From positions 124,001 through 188,000 of the forward strand of contig JABBOT010000027.1 in the NCBI GenBank assembly GCA_016165875.1: 64,000 nt of DNA. The letters run 5' to 3'. The notes under the pieces were generated by a model. That model made no database searches, was not told where the DNA came from, and was given only the letters and a program-made list of their open reading frames with translations. The stretch comes from Acanthopleura granulata. Lineage: Eukaryota; Mollusca; Polyplacophora; Chitonida; Chitonidae. Made by a program: the position numbers and the translations under genes. Below are positions 1-12,465 of this stretch, one piece after another (the first letter of the stretch is position 1; every line of letters begins with the position of its first letter).

Positions 1-681
1 ACCTCAGTCAACTAGTATGTCTGTTTGTACAGGTGCTACCTCAACCATCTAGTATATCTTTAATATGCTTCATTCCTGTCTTGCCATGTGTGTATACACA
101 CATATACGTTGTAGTCCCAATTACTGTTTTCTCAACCACCATCTCGCAGTATATAAATTCTCATTTTGGTTGTATCTTCATTCGCTTGACAACGATGTCA
201 GAATGTACATCGAAACGTTGTAGCATAATAAATCAGAAGTTGTTATCATATAAACTGTGTGATGTCCTTTGTTACTGTAGTCATTTGAGATAAAAATTAT
301 CTGACAACTGTTCCACTGAATAACTCCTCTTCAACAACATTTTCTAATGTTTCCAACTTGGAAGAAAAGGACACTCAAGTTCCCCTTTAGCCTGGCCTAA
401 ATTAACCTTGATGCAGAGTTTTGGGAAAATCGAAGCATTTCATACCTAGAAACATCTAAAGCTACTTTTTAGTCCATGTATGCGGGCCTGCAATCTGCAG
501 AAGCTTGCAGTTGAGCTTGTGTTACTTTTCTGTGACTCAAAGCATGTAGTTGTATTCAGATCGCACACATAGTTGGTCACTGCAATGCATCACATGCAAC
601 AGGTCATGTGACAGTCACATTGTGACTTCAGAGATGACACGTGCCACCCGTTATGGCCAACCATCTCGCAAACAAACTTAA
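1..681. other. non-coding sequence, nothing recognised
   Basis: AT-rich sequence left of the first tandem array. I found no exon with convincing splice borders, no SINE and no RNA gene. It may be intron of the SLC26A11-like gene, whose remaining exons must lie further left, but the sequence does not show this. Confidence 0.5.
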
Positions 682-2855
682 TCTGGTCAGACACCAGTGT
701 ATGCTCATGATCACACTGTCTTCTCAATCTGGTCAGACACCAGTGTATGCTCATGATCGCACGGTTTTCTCAAGCTGGTCAGACACCAGTGTATGCTCAT
801 GATCACACTGTCTTCTCAATATGGGTCAGACACCAGTGTATGCTCATGATCGCACTGTCTTCTCAATCTGGTCAGACACCAGTGTGTGCTCATGATCACA
901 CAGTTTTCTCAAGCTGGTCAGACACCAGTGTATGCTCATGATCGCACTGTCTTCTCAATCTGGTCAGACACCAGTGTGTGCTCATGATCACACGGTTTTC
1001 TCAAGCTGATCAGACACCAGTGTATGTTCATGATCACACTGTTTTCTCAATCTGATCAGACACAGTGTATGTTCATGATCACACAGTTTTCTCAAGCTGA
1101 TCAGACACCAGTGTATGCTCATGATCGCACTGTCTTCTCAATATGGGTCAGACACCTGTGTGTGCTCATGATCGCACGCTTTTCTCATGCTGGTCAGACA
1201 CCAGTGTATGCTCATGATCGCACTGTCTTCTCAATCTGGTCAGACACCAGTGTATGCTCATGATCGCACTGTCTTCTCAATATGGGTCAGACACCTGTGT
1301 GTGCTCATGATCGAACCCTTTTCTCATGCTGGTCAGACACCAGTGTATGCTCATGATCGCACTGTCTTCTCAATATGGGTCAGACACCTGTGTGTGCTCA
1401 TGATCGCACGCTTTTCTCATGCTGGTCAGACACCAGTGTATGCTCATGATCGCACTGTCTTCTCAATATGGGTCAGACACCTGTGTGTGCTCATGATCGC
1501 ACGCTTTTCTCATGCTGGTCAGACACCAGTGTATGCTCATGATCGCACTGTCTTCTCAATATGGGTCAGACACCAGTGTGTGCTCATGATCGCACGCTTT
1601 TCTCAATCTGATCAGACAGAGTGTATGTTCATGATCACACAGTTTTCTCAAGCTGATCAGACACCAGTGTATTTCATGATCGCACTGTCTTCTCAATATG
1701 GGTCAGACACCTGTGTGTGCTCATGATCACACAGTTTTCTCAAGCTGATCAGACACCTGTGTATGCTCATGATCGCACTGTCTTCTCAATCTGGTCAGAC
1801 ACCAGTGTGTGCTCATGATCGCACGCTTTTCTCATGCTGGTCAGACACCAGTGTATGCTCATGATCGCACTGTCTTCTCAATATGGGTCAGACACCTGTG
1901 TGTGCTCATGATCGCACGCTTTTCTCATGCTGGTCAGACACCAGTGTATGCTCATGATCGCACTGTCTTCTCAATATGGGTCAGACACCTGTGTGTGCTC
2001 ATGATCGCACGCTTTTCTCATGCTGGTCAGACACCAGTGTATGCTCATGATCGCACTGTCTTCTCAATATGGGTCAGACACCTGTGTGTGCTCATGATCG
2101 CACAATTTTCTCATGCTGGTCAGACACCAGTGTATGCTCATGATCGCACTGTCTTCTCAATATGGGTCAGACACCTGTGTGTGCTCATGATCACACGCTT
2201 TTCTCAAGCTGATCAGACACCAGTGTATGCTCATGATCGCACTGTCTTCTCAATCTGGTCAGACACCAGTGTATGCTCATGATCGCACTGTCTTCTCAAT
2301 CTGGTCAGACACCAGTGTATGCTCATGATCGCACTGTCTTCTCAATCTGGTCAGACACCAGTGTATGCTCATGATCGCACTGTCTTCTCAATCTGGTCAG
2401 ACACCAGTGTATGCTCATGATCGCACAATTTTCTCATGCTGGTCAGACACCAGTGTATGCTCATGATCGCACTGTCTTCTCAATATGGGTCAGACACCTG
2501 TGTGTGCTCATGATCGCACAATTTTCTCATGCTGGTCAGACACCAGTGTATGCTCATGATCGCACTGTCTTCTCAATCTGGTCAGACACCAGTGTATGCT
2601 CATGATCGCACTGTCTTCTCAATATGGGTCAGACACCAGTGTAAGCTCATGATCGCACAATTTTCTCATGCTGGTCAGACACCAGTGTATGCTCATGATC
2701 GCACAATTTTCTCAAGCTGATCAGACACCAGTGTAAGCTCATGATCGCACAATTTTCTCATGCTGGTCAGACACCAGTGTATGCTCATGATCGCACAATT
2801 TTCTCAAGCTGGTCAGACACCAGTGTAAGCTCATGATCGCACAATTTTCTCATGC
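682..2855. repeat. 46/47-bp minisatellite array
   Basis: About 47 tandem copies of a 46 or 47-bp unit containing GGTCAGACACCAGTGT and GCTCATGATC. Two unit types often alternate: one begins CTGGTCAGACACCAG, the other ATGGGTCAGACACCTG with one extra base, giving a 93-bp dimer in the middle of the array. Because 93 is a multiple of three, frames of 157-179 codons stay open here with a 31-residue period. They lack any domain or splice context and are treated as by-products of the repeat. Confidence 0.95.
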
Positions 2856-3081
2856 TCTTCGACATAAGCATTAAACGTAGGTAGACTGTTGAGTTGGACC
2901 AAGATATTGCATCAACTTTACAAAACAAAGCAGAGCAAATGGATACATTTCTACATGGGCTTTACCACAATCAAAATCAAGTCCATATTTCATCACGCAG
3001 TAATGTAAGTTCCATTCTTCAACCTCAACAAGGATTAAGAACATAACAATTATGATTGGTACAACTGTGTCATATTCTTAC

Positions 3082-3136
3082 CTTTAAGAAAATTAAAATC
3101 ACCAGACAGACTAGTCCCATGCATAAATCCCAAACA
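3082..3136 (-). CDS. SLC26A11: SLC26A11-like exon, short membrane segment
   Basis: 55-bp exon with acceptor CTTTTGCAG and donor GTAAGA. It encodes N-VWDLCMGLVCLVILIFLK, a hydrophobic helix, and restores phase 0. No later exon of the gene was found in 1-3081. Confidence 0.78.
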
Positions 3137-6100
3137 CTGCAAAAGAACCCAAGTATAGTTGATGATCTCTGTGGCTGACAATGAACCATTTAAAATCTGA
3201 ACTTCAGTTATTGCAGTTTCTTTTCTTTTCTTGATTCAATAACATCAACAACACAATATTTCTATCACTTCTAAACTATGCAATTTCTTCAAATTTTGAT
3301 TTATTTGATTGGTGTTTGACACTGTTCTCAAGAATATTTCCTTTATACAATGACGGCCAGCATTACTGTGGGAGAAAACCGAGGGAAATCCATGGCCATT
3401 CGCATCTTGCTGGCAGATCTTCCCAAATACGACCAAGCCAACGGGAACTGGTCTTGAACAAACAGCGAACGCTTTAGTGAGAGGCACCTGGGTCATTGTG
3501 CAGCATGCTGAATAAGCACGTTAAGACCCACAGCCACGGATGCCCCACTCTTATTTTAATTCCTGCCTAAACACTGCCATTCATGAAATATTAAAAGCCA
3601 CCTTCCTTCCTTAACTGAGAGAGACATTTTGCCGCTTGTTTCAGATTTATCTGCATGAATCCGACAATTTCCTCAATCCTCAATTTATCATACATGACCA
3701 TGCGATCTTGGAAAAAATGAAAAAGTATGAAGATATTCTGGGCTTACTTTGTCTCTGGAATTTTTATCGCTGTTTCGTAGACTTGATGTAAGAATTCTCT
3801 AGGAATATGTGACAGGCCCAAGATATCCTGCAGCATAAAAGAATTGCACTGTTACAATTCCTAAATACATATCCTGCTGGATAAAATATTTAAGGTAAGT
3901 ATCCTGAACAGATTGCTAAATGTCATCACACTGTCAAAATACTGTCCAAGTCTCAGGTTACCCTCTCTGGTTGATCCCTTGATGTATTCATTTACACACC
4001 TGGGGTACACTGTAATTAACAATTAAGCAATTCTTGAACAGAAACAGTACTAAGTACTAAGGTTTTCTCGTACAAGTAAACAAATTAAAAATCAGAATTT
4101 CACACAGCTGATAATAACTGCTTCATGTTACTTCAACGACACAAAGTATGAATGCTGGTGAGTCTACGTCCTGGGCACTGAAATTTATTTGTTTATTTGA
4201 TTGGTTTTTTTTTATATGACGTATCTAGAATGTATCACTTATATGGCATACCTTCCCATGTCTGACCAGAGAGGAAGCCAGCATGAGCTGGGCTTGAACT
4301 CACACGCCAGCACATTAACGACTCAGCCATGCACCACCTGCATGCATGGCTACAATTTTCACGCAGATCATGAAATAGCAATACCTTAATTTGACCGACA
4401 GCAATTATGATGGCTGCTGCTGATGTGAAGCCATTGATGACCGGAAATGAAATGAAGTTGACCAGTACACCTGTAAAACACATATATTAAAGTTAAGATA
4501 TTTGGATGTTCTGCTGACTGAAATTTGTTAGTGGAACCCTTAAAAAGAACTACTAATAAGATCTCCATTCAAAAATTCTTTAGATATTTTCAGGACTAGT
4601 CTGCAAAATCTTGCTATTGGCTGCCACTGTAACAAAACATTAAAAATTTTCTTTGACTGAAGAAAAAAATTACTTTTCATCCCATTTTCAGGATGTGGCC
4701 GGAGGATAACACAATACACGAAACTTAAAAGACACTAGGTTCTGCTTTCCTCAAATTCCATCCAACTTTGACTTTAGGTTACATTATGTTGGGACCCAAT
4801 GTAACTTACTTTGTGAAATGAGAATAATATCAAATGCCTTAATGAAGACAATGATTTTTTCCTTTGGAGATCTGCTTCTATTGCGTACATGAGAGGTTGA
4901 AAAAAAGTAAAGAAACCCAAAAGTTCTTGAGTGTTCTGCTATGGCTCAAGGATATTTGACCATTATGGGAATTAAGCTTAATGAGTGAAGAAAATCTGGC
5001 ACTTGATGCATCTTCTAACATAATAGTGCAGTCAAACCCACCAGCAACACTTTAGATCAATGGCCCAGTAAGGGCTATGAAATCATCCTACTGTGTTTTT
5101 ATAAGTACTATTTCATCTAAAGTCTGGCTATAAAAATGCACTTTCTGAAGCACAAAGTCAAACCTCTTATGACAACGTTCAATTTTTTCTGATAAAAAAG
5201 CTAAACTTTTAATGAACTTCAATAGATCCATTATAACAGCTTACCCAGCTTTAAAACACCCAGGGTAAACTGGATGATTCCACAAAAGAGACATAAAATG
5301 ATGGCAAATGTTGGATCTTCCGCCACAGGAGTGGCGGCAAATGCAGCTGTCATCAGAGACATGAGCGCAGTTGGTCCGAGGGTAATATCTTTGGAGGTAC
5401 CAAGGAAGATGTACAGGAAACAGCCCATGAAGGCTGAGTATAATCCATACTGAAAAGAATTTACATGATAAATTACCGACAGAAGCTAGTTAAGTACATC
5501 AAACTGAGCACTGAAAAAATTATTTTTTGTGGAGCCCTGAAACTGGCCAACTCAACCAATGCAGTTTTGTATCCAAATTAAAAATGTGCATAATTTCCTT
5601 TTTTACATGCAAAGGTGGAGGAATTAAGGCACATATATACATGTGCCCTGTAGATAAAGAACAGCACATATGATTGCACACCTGCCTACATGTGTATATA
5701 ATGGCAGTTAACCTTCATACTTCACAATATATGCATATATATATATGTGTGTGTGTGTGTGTAATATATAATAATATATATTAAAATCAGATGCAGATAG
5801 CATATGTCAGGTGTGGCCAGCATGTGAGAGTGACAAAGTGCACATCCTTGGGACCCTGGATGCTATATACAAGGATATTCCATGTGTTCGTTCATTCTTC
5901 AAAGACTAAATATTTGAAACTGTGTACATCGGGGCACTCTTTTGGCCAGAGACAATAACTATCAGACAGGGACTATGATGAAAGATAGTATGGGTAAAAC
6001 AGATAATGTTGTTAAATTATAGCATGACAAACAATGGAAGATTCTGCACACCACACATAAGCTGTGACTGTCAACAAAGCAAAGTTTTGTTGTCTATGAA

Positions 6101-8330
6101 GCAGAAATTTGCCGGACCTTCCATGTTATTCAGACAATGTTTTCACCGCTGAGTCTGTCCAAGTAAAGCTTTCAGAAGCAAGTAAAACAAGTGTCAGAAT
6201 GTCCATACTTTTGAATACAGATTCATGCATAATGTACAATTTTGAATCTGATAATGTCAGAAGCGAATGTCCACTAAATAAAGCAGAAAATACTCCCTCT
6301 TTAAGACCAAATACTTCCAAATATATCAACAACTATACCATCCATAATAAAAGGCATACATGAGTGAGATGTCTGTGAGAATAACCCTCCCAATTTGTAT
6401 CAAAGAATTACAGCTTAAGCAAAGACTTTCTATACAGCTTACCTGAGGTGGAAGTTGTGCGACTCTAGCATAGGCCAGGCCCTGGGGGATAACAGTTAAG
6501 CCCACTGTGAGTCCTGCTATGATATCACACTGCAGGTCCAGCAACCTGGGAAATGGACAGTGCAATTTTTTTCATTTATTTATTTGGCTGCTGTTGAATG
6601 TCATGCTCAAGAATTTTTTTAGCATACTTTTTTTTTACAATGGTGGTCAGTCTCATACATGGAGGAACCCGGAGCACCCGGGTATAAACCACTGACTTTT
6701 GACTAATGAACTTCTCTAGTCATGTGATGGGCAGATATGCCCACCATATACAATATGTATAAGACAAGTGATTTTCAAAGAACGCTGGAGTGCACCAACT
6801 GGCACACAAGTGTTGATGACCGTTTATTTCCATCAACTGTCACACAAGCGTTGATGACTGTTTATTACCACCAAGTCCGCACAAGCACTGATGACCGTTT
6901 ATTGCCACTAAGTCCGCACAAGTGTTGATGACCATTTATTACCACCAAGTCTGCACAAGCGTTGATGACTGTTTATTGCCACCAAGTCTGCACAAGCGTT
7001 GATGACTGTTTATTGCCACCAAGCCTGCACAAGCGTTGATGACCGTTTATTGCCACCAAGTCTGCACAAGCGTTGATGACAGTTTACTACCACTAAGTCC
7101 GCACAAGTGACAAGTGTTCATGACCGTTTATTGCCACCAAGTCCACAAGAGCGCTGATGACCCTTTATTGCCACCCAGTCCGCACAAGCGTTGATAACTG
7201 CTCACCGCCACAAAGTCCACACAAGCTGCATGCAAGAGCAGTAGAATCCACAAATGCCCAGGCATGAGGATACCTGTTGAGGATTATGAACTTGGAGGAA
7301 CATGTTGATGATTGTGAAAATGGAGTTACATGTTCAGGATTGTGGACATGCTGTTACATGTTACGGATTACAGAAACAGGGCTTCATTTTGAGGATTATG
7401 AACATGAAGGTATATGTTGAGGAGTATGAGCATGGAGGAACACGTTGAAGAGTAGGGACATGGAGGTACATGCTGAGAAGTAGGAACATGGAGGAACATG
7501 TTGAAAAGTAGGGACATGGAGGTACGTGTTGAGGAGCATGGACATGGAGGTACATGTTGAGAAGTATGGATATGAAGGTACATTTTGATGATTGTGTATA
7601 CAGAGGGACATGTTTGGGAGTATGGACATGAAGGTACAAGTTACGGAGTGTGGTAATGGTGGTACATGTTGAGGAGTATGGATATCGAGGTACACATGTA
7701 TTTTGGAGATTACTGAAACAGAGGTATTTGTTGAGGACCCCAGATATAGAGGTAAAACACACATGGGAGTATTGGTGGTGGATTAGGGGCATGATGATAC
7801 ATGTTAAGGATTATAGACATGGAAGTATATGTTGAGGATAGTGAAAATTGAAACAACTGTTGATGATTGTAAAAACCAAGGTACATGTTGCGGATTATAT
7901 ATATGAAAGTACATGTTGAGAATTATAGACATGGAGGTATGCTGAAAATTATAGACACAGAGGTGCAGGTTGAGGATCATGGATGTCGAGGATTATGGAC
8001 AAGGAGGTACATGTTGTGGAGCATGGACTTGGAGGTACACATGTATGTAGAGGATTACTGACACAGAGGTACATGCTGCGGATACCAGACATTGGGAACT
8101 GAGATGCATGGTAGAACTAAGGATCTGGCCATGTATGAATACTGAACACTTATTTGACATACGTGTATTTGGGAAGCCATTGTATTATAGGCAGCTTCTC
8201 TTTAAGGGTTGCCATGGAACAACATTCGTCAGCAGATGTTTTGACCTTGACCTTGATCTTGGTACAGCAGCCTGTTTCCACTTCCTGTGGGTCTGGGCCT
8301 TCTGGGATCTTCCCATTCTTCCTGGACATG
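3082..8330 (-). CDS. SLC26A11: SLC26A11-like sulfate/anion transporter, N-terminal exons (partial gene)
   Basis: Partial gene of a SulP/SLC26 anion exchanger, an integral membrane protein that moves sulfate, chloride or related anions. Six exons are visible: 8163-8330 (ATG at 8329), 6443-6545, 5245-5449, 4385-4470, 3748-3827 and 3082-3136. All have AG/GT borders, and the reading phase is kept at every junction (2, 0, 1, 0, 2, 0). The product starts with about 50 polar residues. It then shows IIAGLTVGLTVIPQGLAYA (first membrane helix), the SulP-type block SKDITLGPTALMSL, and FISFPVINGFTSAAAIII. These agree best with the SLC26A11 subfamily. The remaining membrane helices and the cytoplasmic STAS domain are not in the window. 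The 8330 border is itself an acceptor one base before the ATG, so there is at least one exon further upstream. Another SLC26 member is possible but less likely. Confidence 0.88.
3298..3546 (-). repeat. tRNA-derived SINE (family A), near full length
   Basis: On the minus strand it begins GGGGCATCCGTGGCTGTGGG (tRNA-like head). It passes through the ..GCTGGCCGTCATTG body and ends AAACACCAATCAAATAAATC. It is a member of the commonest SINE family in this window. It lies in the SLC26A11-like intron between exons 3082-3136 and 3748-3827. Confidence 0.85.
3748..3827 (-). CDS. SLC26A11: SLC26A11-like exon, extramembrane loop
   Basis: 80-bp exon bordered by acceptor TGCTGCAG and donor GTAAGC. It encodes DILGLSHIPREFLHQVYETA and then IKIPET, a loop that follows the GFTSAAA helix in this family. 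It ends in phase 2. Confidence 0.82.
4188..4340 (-). repeat. SINE family A, internally deleted copy
   Basis: Retains the AATCAAATAAACAAATAAA tail, the GTGATACATT body remnant and a B-box-like GAGTTCAAGCCC of the tRNA-like head. The central body is missing. Confidence 0.7.
4385..4470 (-). CDS. SLC26A11: SLC26A11-like exon, VLVNFISFPVINGFTSAAA
   Basis: 86-bp exon with acceptor TTTTACAG and donor GTATTG. It encodes VLVNFISFPVINGFTSAAA and then IIIAVGQIK, matching the family's FISYPVIKGF-type segment. A degenerate SINE fragment ends only about 50 bp downstream in the intron. Confidence 0.88.
5245..5449 (-). CDS. SLC26A11: SLC26A11-like exon with SKDITLGPTA block
   Basis: 205-bp exon beginning YGLYSAFMGCFLYIFLG and continuing SKDITLGPTALMSLMTAAFA, then a second hydrophobic stretch (FAIILCLFCGIIQFTLGVLK). 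The donor after 5245 is GTAAGC and the acceptor is TTTTCAG. It ends in phase 1 with a single G completed by the next exon. Confidence 0.92.
5742..5785. repeat. (GT)n / (AT)n microsatellite
   Basis: A run of ATATATATGTGTGTGTGTGT followed by AT-rich triplets, in an intron of the SLC26A11-like gene. Confidence 0.9.
6443..6545 (-). CDS. SLC26A11: SLC26A11-like exon, first membrane helix
   Basis: 103-bp exon with acceptor AG at 6546-6547 and donor GT at 6441-6442. It encodes LLDLQCDIIAGLTVGLTVIP followed by QGLAYARVAQLPPQ, a strongly conserved SulP block. It ends in phase 0. Confidence 0.9.
6572..6705 (-). repeat. SINE family A, diverged fragment
   Basis: Shows the family tail (AAATAAATAAATG on the minus strand) and the GGAGGAACCCGGAGCACCCG body segment. 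It lacks a clear tRNA-like head and lies directly upstream of the exon at 6443-6545. Confidence 0.6.
6797..7215. repeat. 37-bp minisatellite array
   Basis: About 11 imperfect copies of a 37-bp unit containing CACAAGCGTTGATGACTGTT and TATTGCCACCAAGTC. Copies differ by scattered substitutions and a few indels, so the array is older than the 107-bp array further right. It lies in the intron between the first two mapped SLC26A11-like exons. Confidence 0.9.
7255..8095. repeat. about 28-bp degenerate minisatellite array
   Basis: About 25-30 degenerate copies of a unit close to GGACATGGAGGTACATGTT preceded by GAGGATTAT or GAGGAGTAT, with unit lengths of roughly 28-36 bp. Minus-strand open frames of 71-143 codons here are repetitive (HVPPCP-type) and have no other support. 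Confidence 0.85.
8163..8330 (-). CDS. SLC26A11: SLC26A11-like exon with first ATG seen in the main exon set
   Basis: The acceptor AG lies at 8331-8332 and the donor GTATGT begins at 8162. The ATG at 8329-8327 opens a polar, Lys-rich N-terminus that ends LPIIQWLPKY, the usual lead into the first SulP helix. The exon ends in phase 2 and its last two bases join the first base of the next exon to make Thr. Confidence 0.8.
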
Positions 8331-10852
8331 CTGGAATGGAAATGAACAAAGAATGATTTACATGCACAAGAGAATAACTAGTGTCACCATCTCTTCTTTC
8401 GTATCACCTTTAAAGCTTTTTTTTATATGTAGATTTCTTGACATTTCAACTTCAAATTCCTTAATACACTTTGACATTCTGTGGGCTGTCATTTTACTCT
8501 TACATTTCTGTTTTCATCTAGATGTTATTTTGAAGAAAAGCAACACTACTGATTTTACTTTCCCGCTAACTTTTACAGAACAAATTACGGGTGATGGACC
8601 AAACACTGATCATATCAGCAGATGGGCTTGATGATCTGATAGATCAGTTTGTAATATTTCACTGGCTTAGCTGACTGCAGCTTTAAATAACTTGACAGGA
8701 AAGCAGAATTCTACTATAACGAACACAACACTCATGAATTCTGCTACAGCGTACAATGACAGTGTTCACATGGAACCAGAGTTCAGGTGAACTGATAAAT
8801 GCACAAACAAATGCATTCCTATCTGTACACCTAATAGGTACAGAAAAATTGGAAATATTGCTACCGTCATTACATTAAGATAAATGAATCCACCAAAAGT
8901 TAAAACTACACATGCAAAGCAACTGGGCATATAACTCGAATAAACATTTATCTTTATAGTGGACATGGGGTGAAATCAGCAATGTTGTTTACCATGGCAA
9001 CTGCTGAAATGGACAAATCTAAAATGTGGTCCATCATCACCTCATGTATGTATCCACCATAATTTTAAAACTGCACATGTACAGACACGCACATGGACAG
9101 ACACACAGACAAATCACAATGCCATAATCATTACAAAAAAAAGTTCTGTAACAACCTTTTTAATTTAATACAACCTGTCAAGCAGATTCCATCACAAAGC
9201 AGTTTATCAATTTGAACATGCTGATCCAAATACTGATTAAACCAGTTACATATTAGTTACCTTTCTGGGAACAGGTCATAACTGATTGACCAAGATGCAT
9301 GTCTTTTCATTTCTCAACAGAAATGTGTTTTAAAAACACACATCTGCATGTCCAAATTGCACACTCTGCTATTTGCTGAAGACCACTTTCATTTCGGTGT
9401 AATTAATACTAGCCACTGCTTCGAACAGCCATTCACCATGGCAAAAACCCAAATGCTGTGTTCGGCGATTTCAATTCCGGTTAATACAAATATCAGACCA
9501 GACTTTGGGGTAATTAAAGAAAATGACACAAAGCAGCCATATCTTAAGTAAAAATAATGGTCCATGTTCCTTACGTTCCTTTTATTTCTACGTAGTCCAT
9601 GTTAAATGTGGGTCATAACACAAGAAAAACTGCTAAGGAAATGTCCGAGTGAAGTCCAAATTTGTATTTTCTTTTTTCTAAAGGCCAGGTTTTTAAGTTT
9701 CAGGTTATGGTTTTTTGATTGGTTTCAGTTTTCAATGGTGCAAAGCACATTGTTGTGGGTGTGACAGTTAATGATCAAATGATTTCGTTCATCAAGTAAA
9801 ATTAATACTGTATCTTCAAATTGATGCTAGATAACGTTCTTTTGACACAAAGGCTGATGTCGACTTAGGTATTTCATTTCATCGATGTTATGAAACTGCC
9901 ATGTGCTTCTTGATGTTAAGTCATCAAACATTATACTTCCGGGCTACATGGGCGAAGGAATAGCAATGGAATGTTTGACTTGTTAAGCTTCAATTACTGC
10001 AAACATCAAATATCCCATTTAAGAGCAAGCATTTTCTTGTCACTCAGGCTTCAATGCTCATATCATTAGTACAAGTAACTAAAACTTCCCTGGCATTTAC
10101 CTAGCTGAAAACTGACATGCCAGGGTTACATGCAACAACACATAATGTGTAACATTTATTCTTGTCAGTCTAATCATTCTTGAAATAAGGTACTTCAAAA
10201 AAAAAAAAAAAATTCACATGCTTGTTAAGATATTTTCCAGAGTTTCCCCGTACACCAACTCACTGACCTGACATACCAAAAAACCTTGAAATATCACTGG
10301 CTAATTCATGTTTTGTGGAAACACATCATTTGGAATACATCTCAGTTCAACATACACCTTTACAACTTACCCATTCCTGTTATAAGGAACACCATTCTCC
10401 TTTGGTTCCCAGTTTAACGGGTTGACACTTGCCATAATTAATTCAGCTAATTATTGTGAACTGACCACAACAGACTGCATAACATGTACAGACACTTTTT
10501 CCGTGAGAATTTTCCTTTGCATTAGTACAAATCTTCTGTGTAAAAAAGTTGTTCGACTACAAGACAAAAGTTCTTACGTATTAGTAAACAATTAGTAAGT
10601 TTCATTAGTACAGCTATGATGGTGACTTGGCAGATGGACACGGCACCTACTCTTAGTGCTGCATAGAAATACAGCTGGCAATAGCTATGGCATAGAGCAA
10701 GCCAAAGAGTCACCAGAAAACACAGGCAGCTGGCTACATATGTTGCTCCTTTTTTTATTGACCATTGGTCAAGCTCTAACCAGTTATTGGCACCCCCACT
10801 GTGCCAGACAAGAACAATTCACAAAAATAGTCCCCCACCCCCGGGGTCCGCA

Positions 10853-10873
10853 GGGGGTGGGTGGGTGGGTGGG
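10853..10873 (+). other. G-quadruplex-forming motif
   Basis: Five runs of at least three G separated by single T (G5-T-G3-T-G3-T-G3-T-G3) follow directly on CCCCCACCCCCGGGG, which can also pair with the G tract as a hairpin. Spacers of one base are favourable for a parallel quadruplex. Confidence 0.75.
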
Positions 10874-12109
10874 AAGTTAATGGCATTTATTAGGTATACA
10901 AGACAAGAGGGGCACACATTTCCCCACCCTGCCTCATGAACATATGAATGACTGACGATGGGCTAATGGACATATAAAGCCACTACCCTAATTCTGCAAC
11001 CTTTTCAACCACCTCTGTAACCATTATTTTGAAACATTCTGACAGAGCTATGGGATGAAGGGAAATAATCTGCACAGTTTTATGAAGCTTGGATCTTTAA
11101 TCACACAAACAAATCATTTTTAGAGTCATTTTCATAATCACTGGATGTATAAATTTCACTGAAAAAAGTGCTTTAGTGGTTGAAAAGGTTAAAGATTTAC
11201 AGTATGTCATGGATCAGTACAGAAGTTTTCATGCCTATTTGGAGACGCTTTTCAGGTAAGCTGAAAACTAGTTACTTTTAACCGTGATCAACTCTGGCAT
11301 AATTTAATCAATCTATATGCAAGAAGTCTTTTCCCTTCTTCAGTAAGTGTTTTTATTTTGTAACAGTCATACTTTTGTTTTTTATTTTAATTTTAGTGGT
11401 TTTCATTTGTGAAAATAAACTATACATGTTTTTCTTTTGTAGGGCTTTTCAATTTCTCGAACTTGAGGGAAAATATATTTAGTGCCTCTTGATATCAAAG
11501 TTAGAATATCACATAATGATTACTTGCAAAAAAGTTGTAAAGAAATAGCAGGTTTGTCTAAAAGTGCGTGAACTCTGTCTGAGCATCCTGAAGTTATGCT
11601 TTGTTATCTCAGTACAAAAGCCTCTTCAAATTACAAAACAAACAGATCAAAGGACAGACTGTGGTCTGAACATTTCATGCTCTACATATCCGCTGTTTAT
11701 GTAAAAATAACAAAGCATAATGTTCCCGAAATGAAAAAGACAAGGCATTAGCCCTATTCTTAAAAGACATTTTTCTTTCAGTGTACTAGGCAGCATGTCT
11801 GAAAAGTTTTTTTCTTCTTTTCTTTTTCAGTTACAAAAGGCCTACATGTAGCTATTCTGAAAGCACTTTCATGTTAAAAGAACATGAACAGTTACATAAC
11901 CAGGGTGGAATAAAAATAGATCCAGGAATTTTCACCAGTGTCTGGGTAGATGTCTCATTTATTGCCATTAACTGCTGACAAGTAGCCCATGCAGGGCAAA
12001 GGCAGAAAACATCTATAACTCTATAAGGGTACAAAAATGTACCCTTAGTTATGTGTAACAGGGTGACATACAAGCGCTATGTACTCTCGGGCTGGAGGGA
12101 ATTTTCCTT

Positions 12110-12175
12110 CAGGCTAGTGGTAGAACCATGGACTCGAAATCCAAAGACAGCTGGTTCAAATCCCCTGCTGGTGAG
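12110..12175 (+). repeat. tRNA-like sequence (SINE head or tRNA pseudogene)
   Basis: Contains an A-box-like GGCTAGTGGTAGAACC, an anticodon-loop-like GGACTCGAAATCC and a perfect B box, GGTTCAAATCCC. The acceptor stem does not close convincingly, so I do not call a functional tRNA gene. Confidence 0.5.
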
Positions 12176-12189
12176 CCTGGTCACATATG

Positions 12190-12347
12190 TATTAATTTAT
12201 TTGGAGTTTTATGTCGTATTTCACTTATGTGACAGTGGCCAGCATTATGTTGGTAGGTATCCAAGCAGAGCCCAGGGGAAACCCACGACTATACACAGGC
12301 AGCTTGCAGACCTTGCCAGTTCATATAGCCAGAGAGGAAGCCAGCAA
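12190..12347 (-). repeat. SINE family A, head-truncated copy
   Basis: Body and tail of the family are clear: GGCCAGCATTATG, GAAACCCACGAC and GAGAGGAAGCCAGC on the plus strand. The tRNA-like head is absent. Confidence 0.8.
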
Positions 12348-12465
12348 GTATGCTTGATTAAAGAACACAACTCCCTAATCATGGCGGAATAAAAAAAAAA
12401 CACCATTTGCAAACACTGAATCCACCAGTATATCTGACATGCCTGTATTTATCTATTTCATTGTT

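Noticed and set aside
1187..2282. Open frames of 157-179 codons with 31-residue repeats
   Set aside because: They follow the 93-bp period of the minisatellite and end where the register changes; there is no domain, splice context or unique sequence.
682..2855. CRISPR-like regular repeats
   Set aside because: Repeats are directly adjacent with no unique spacers, and the surrounding genes are eukaryotic.
7361..7792. 143-codon minus-strand frame rich in HVPPCP
   Set aside because: Translation of the about 28-bp degenerate array.
12110..12175. Functional tRNA gene with CGA-like anticodon
   Set aside because: Internal promoter boxes are good but the acceptor stem does not pair, and a SINE body follows directly.
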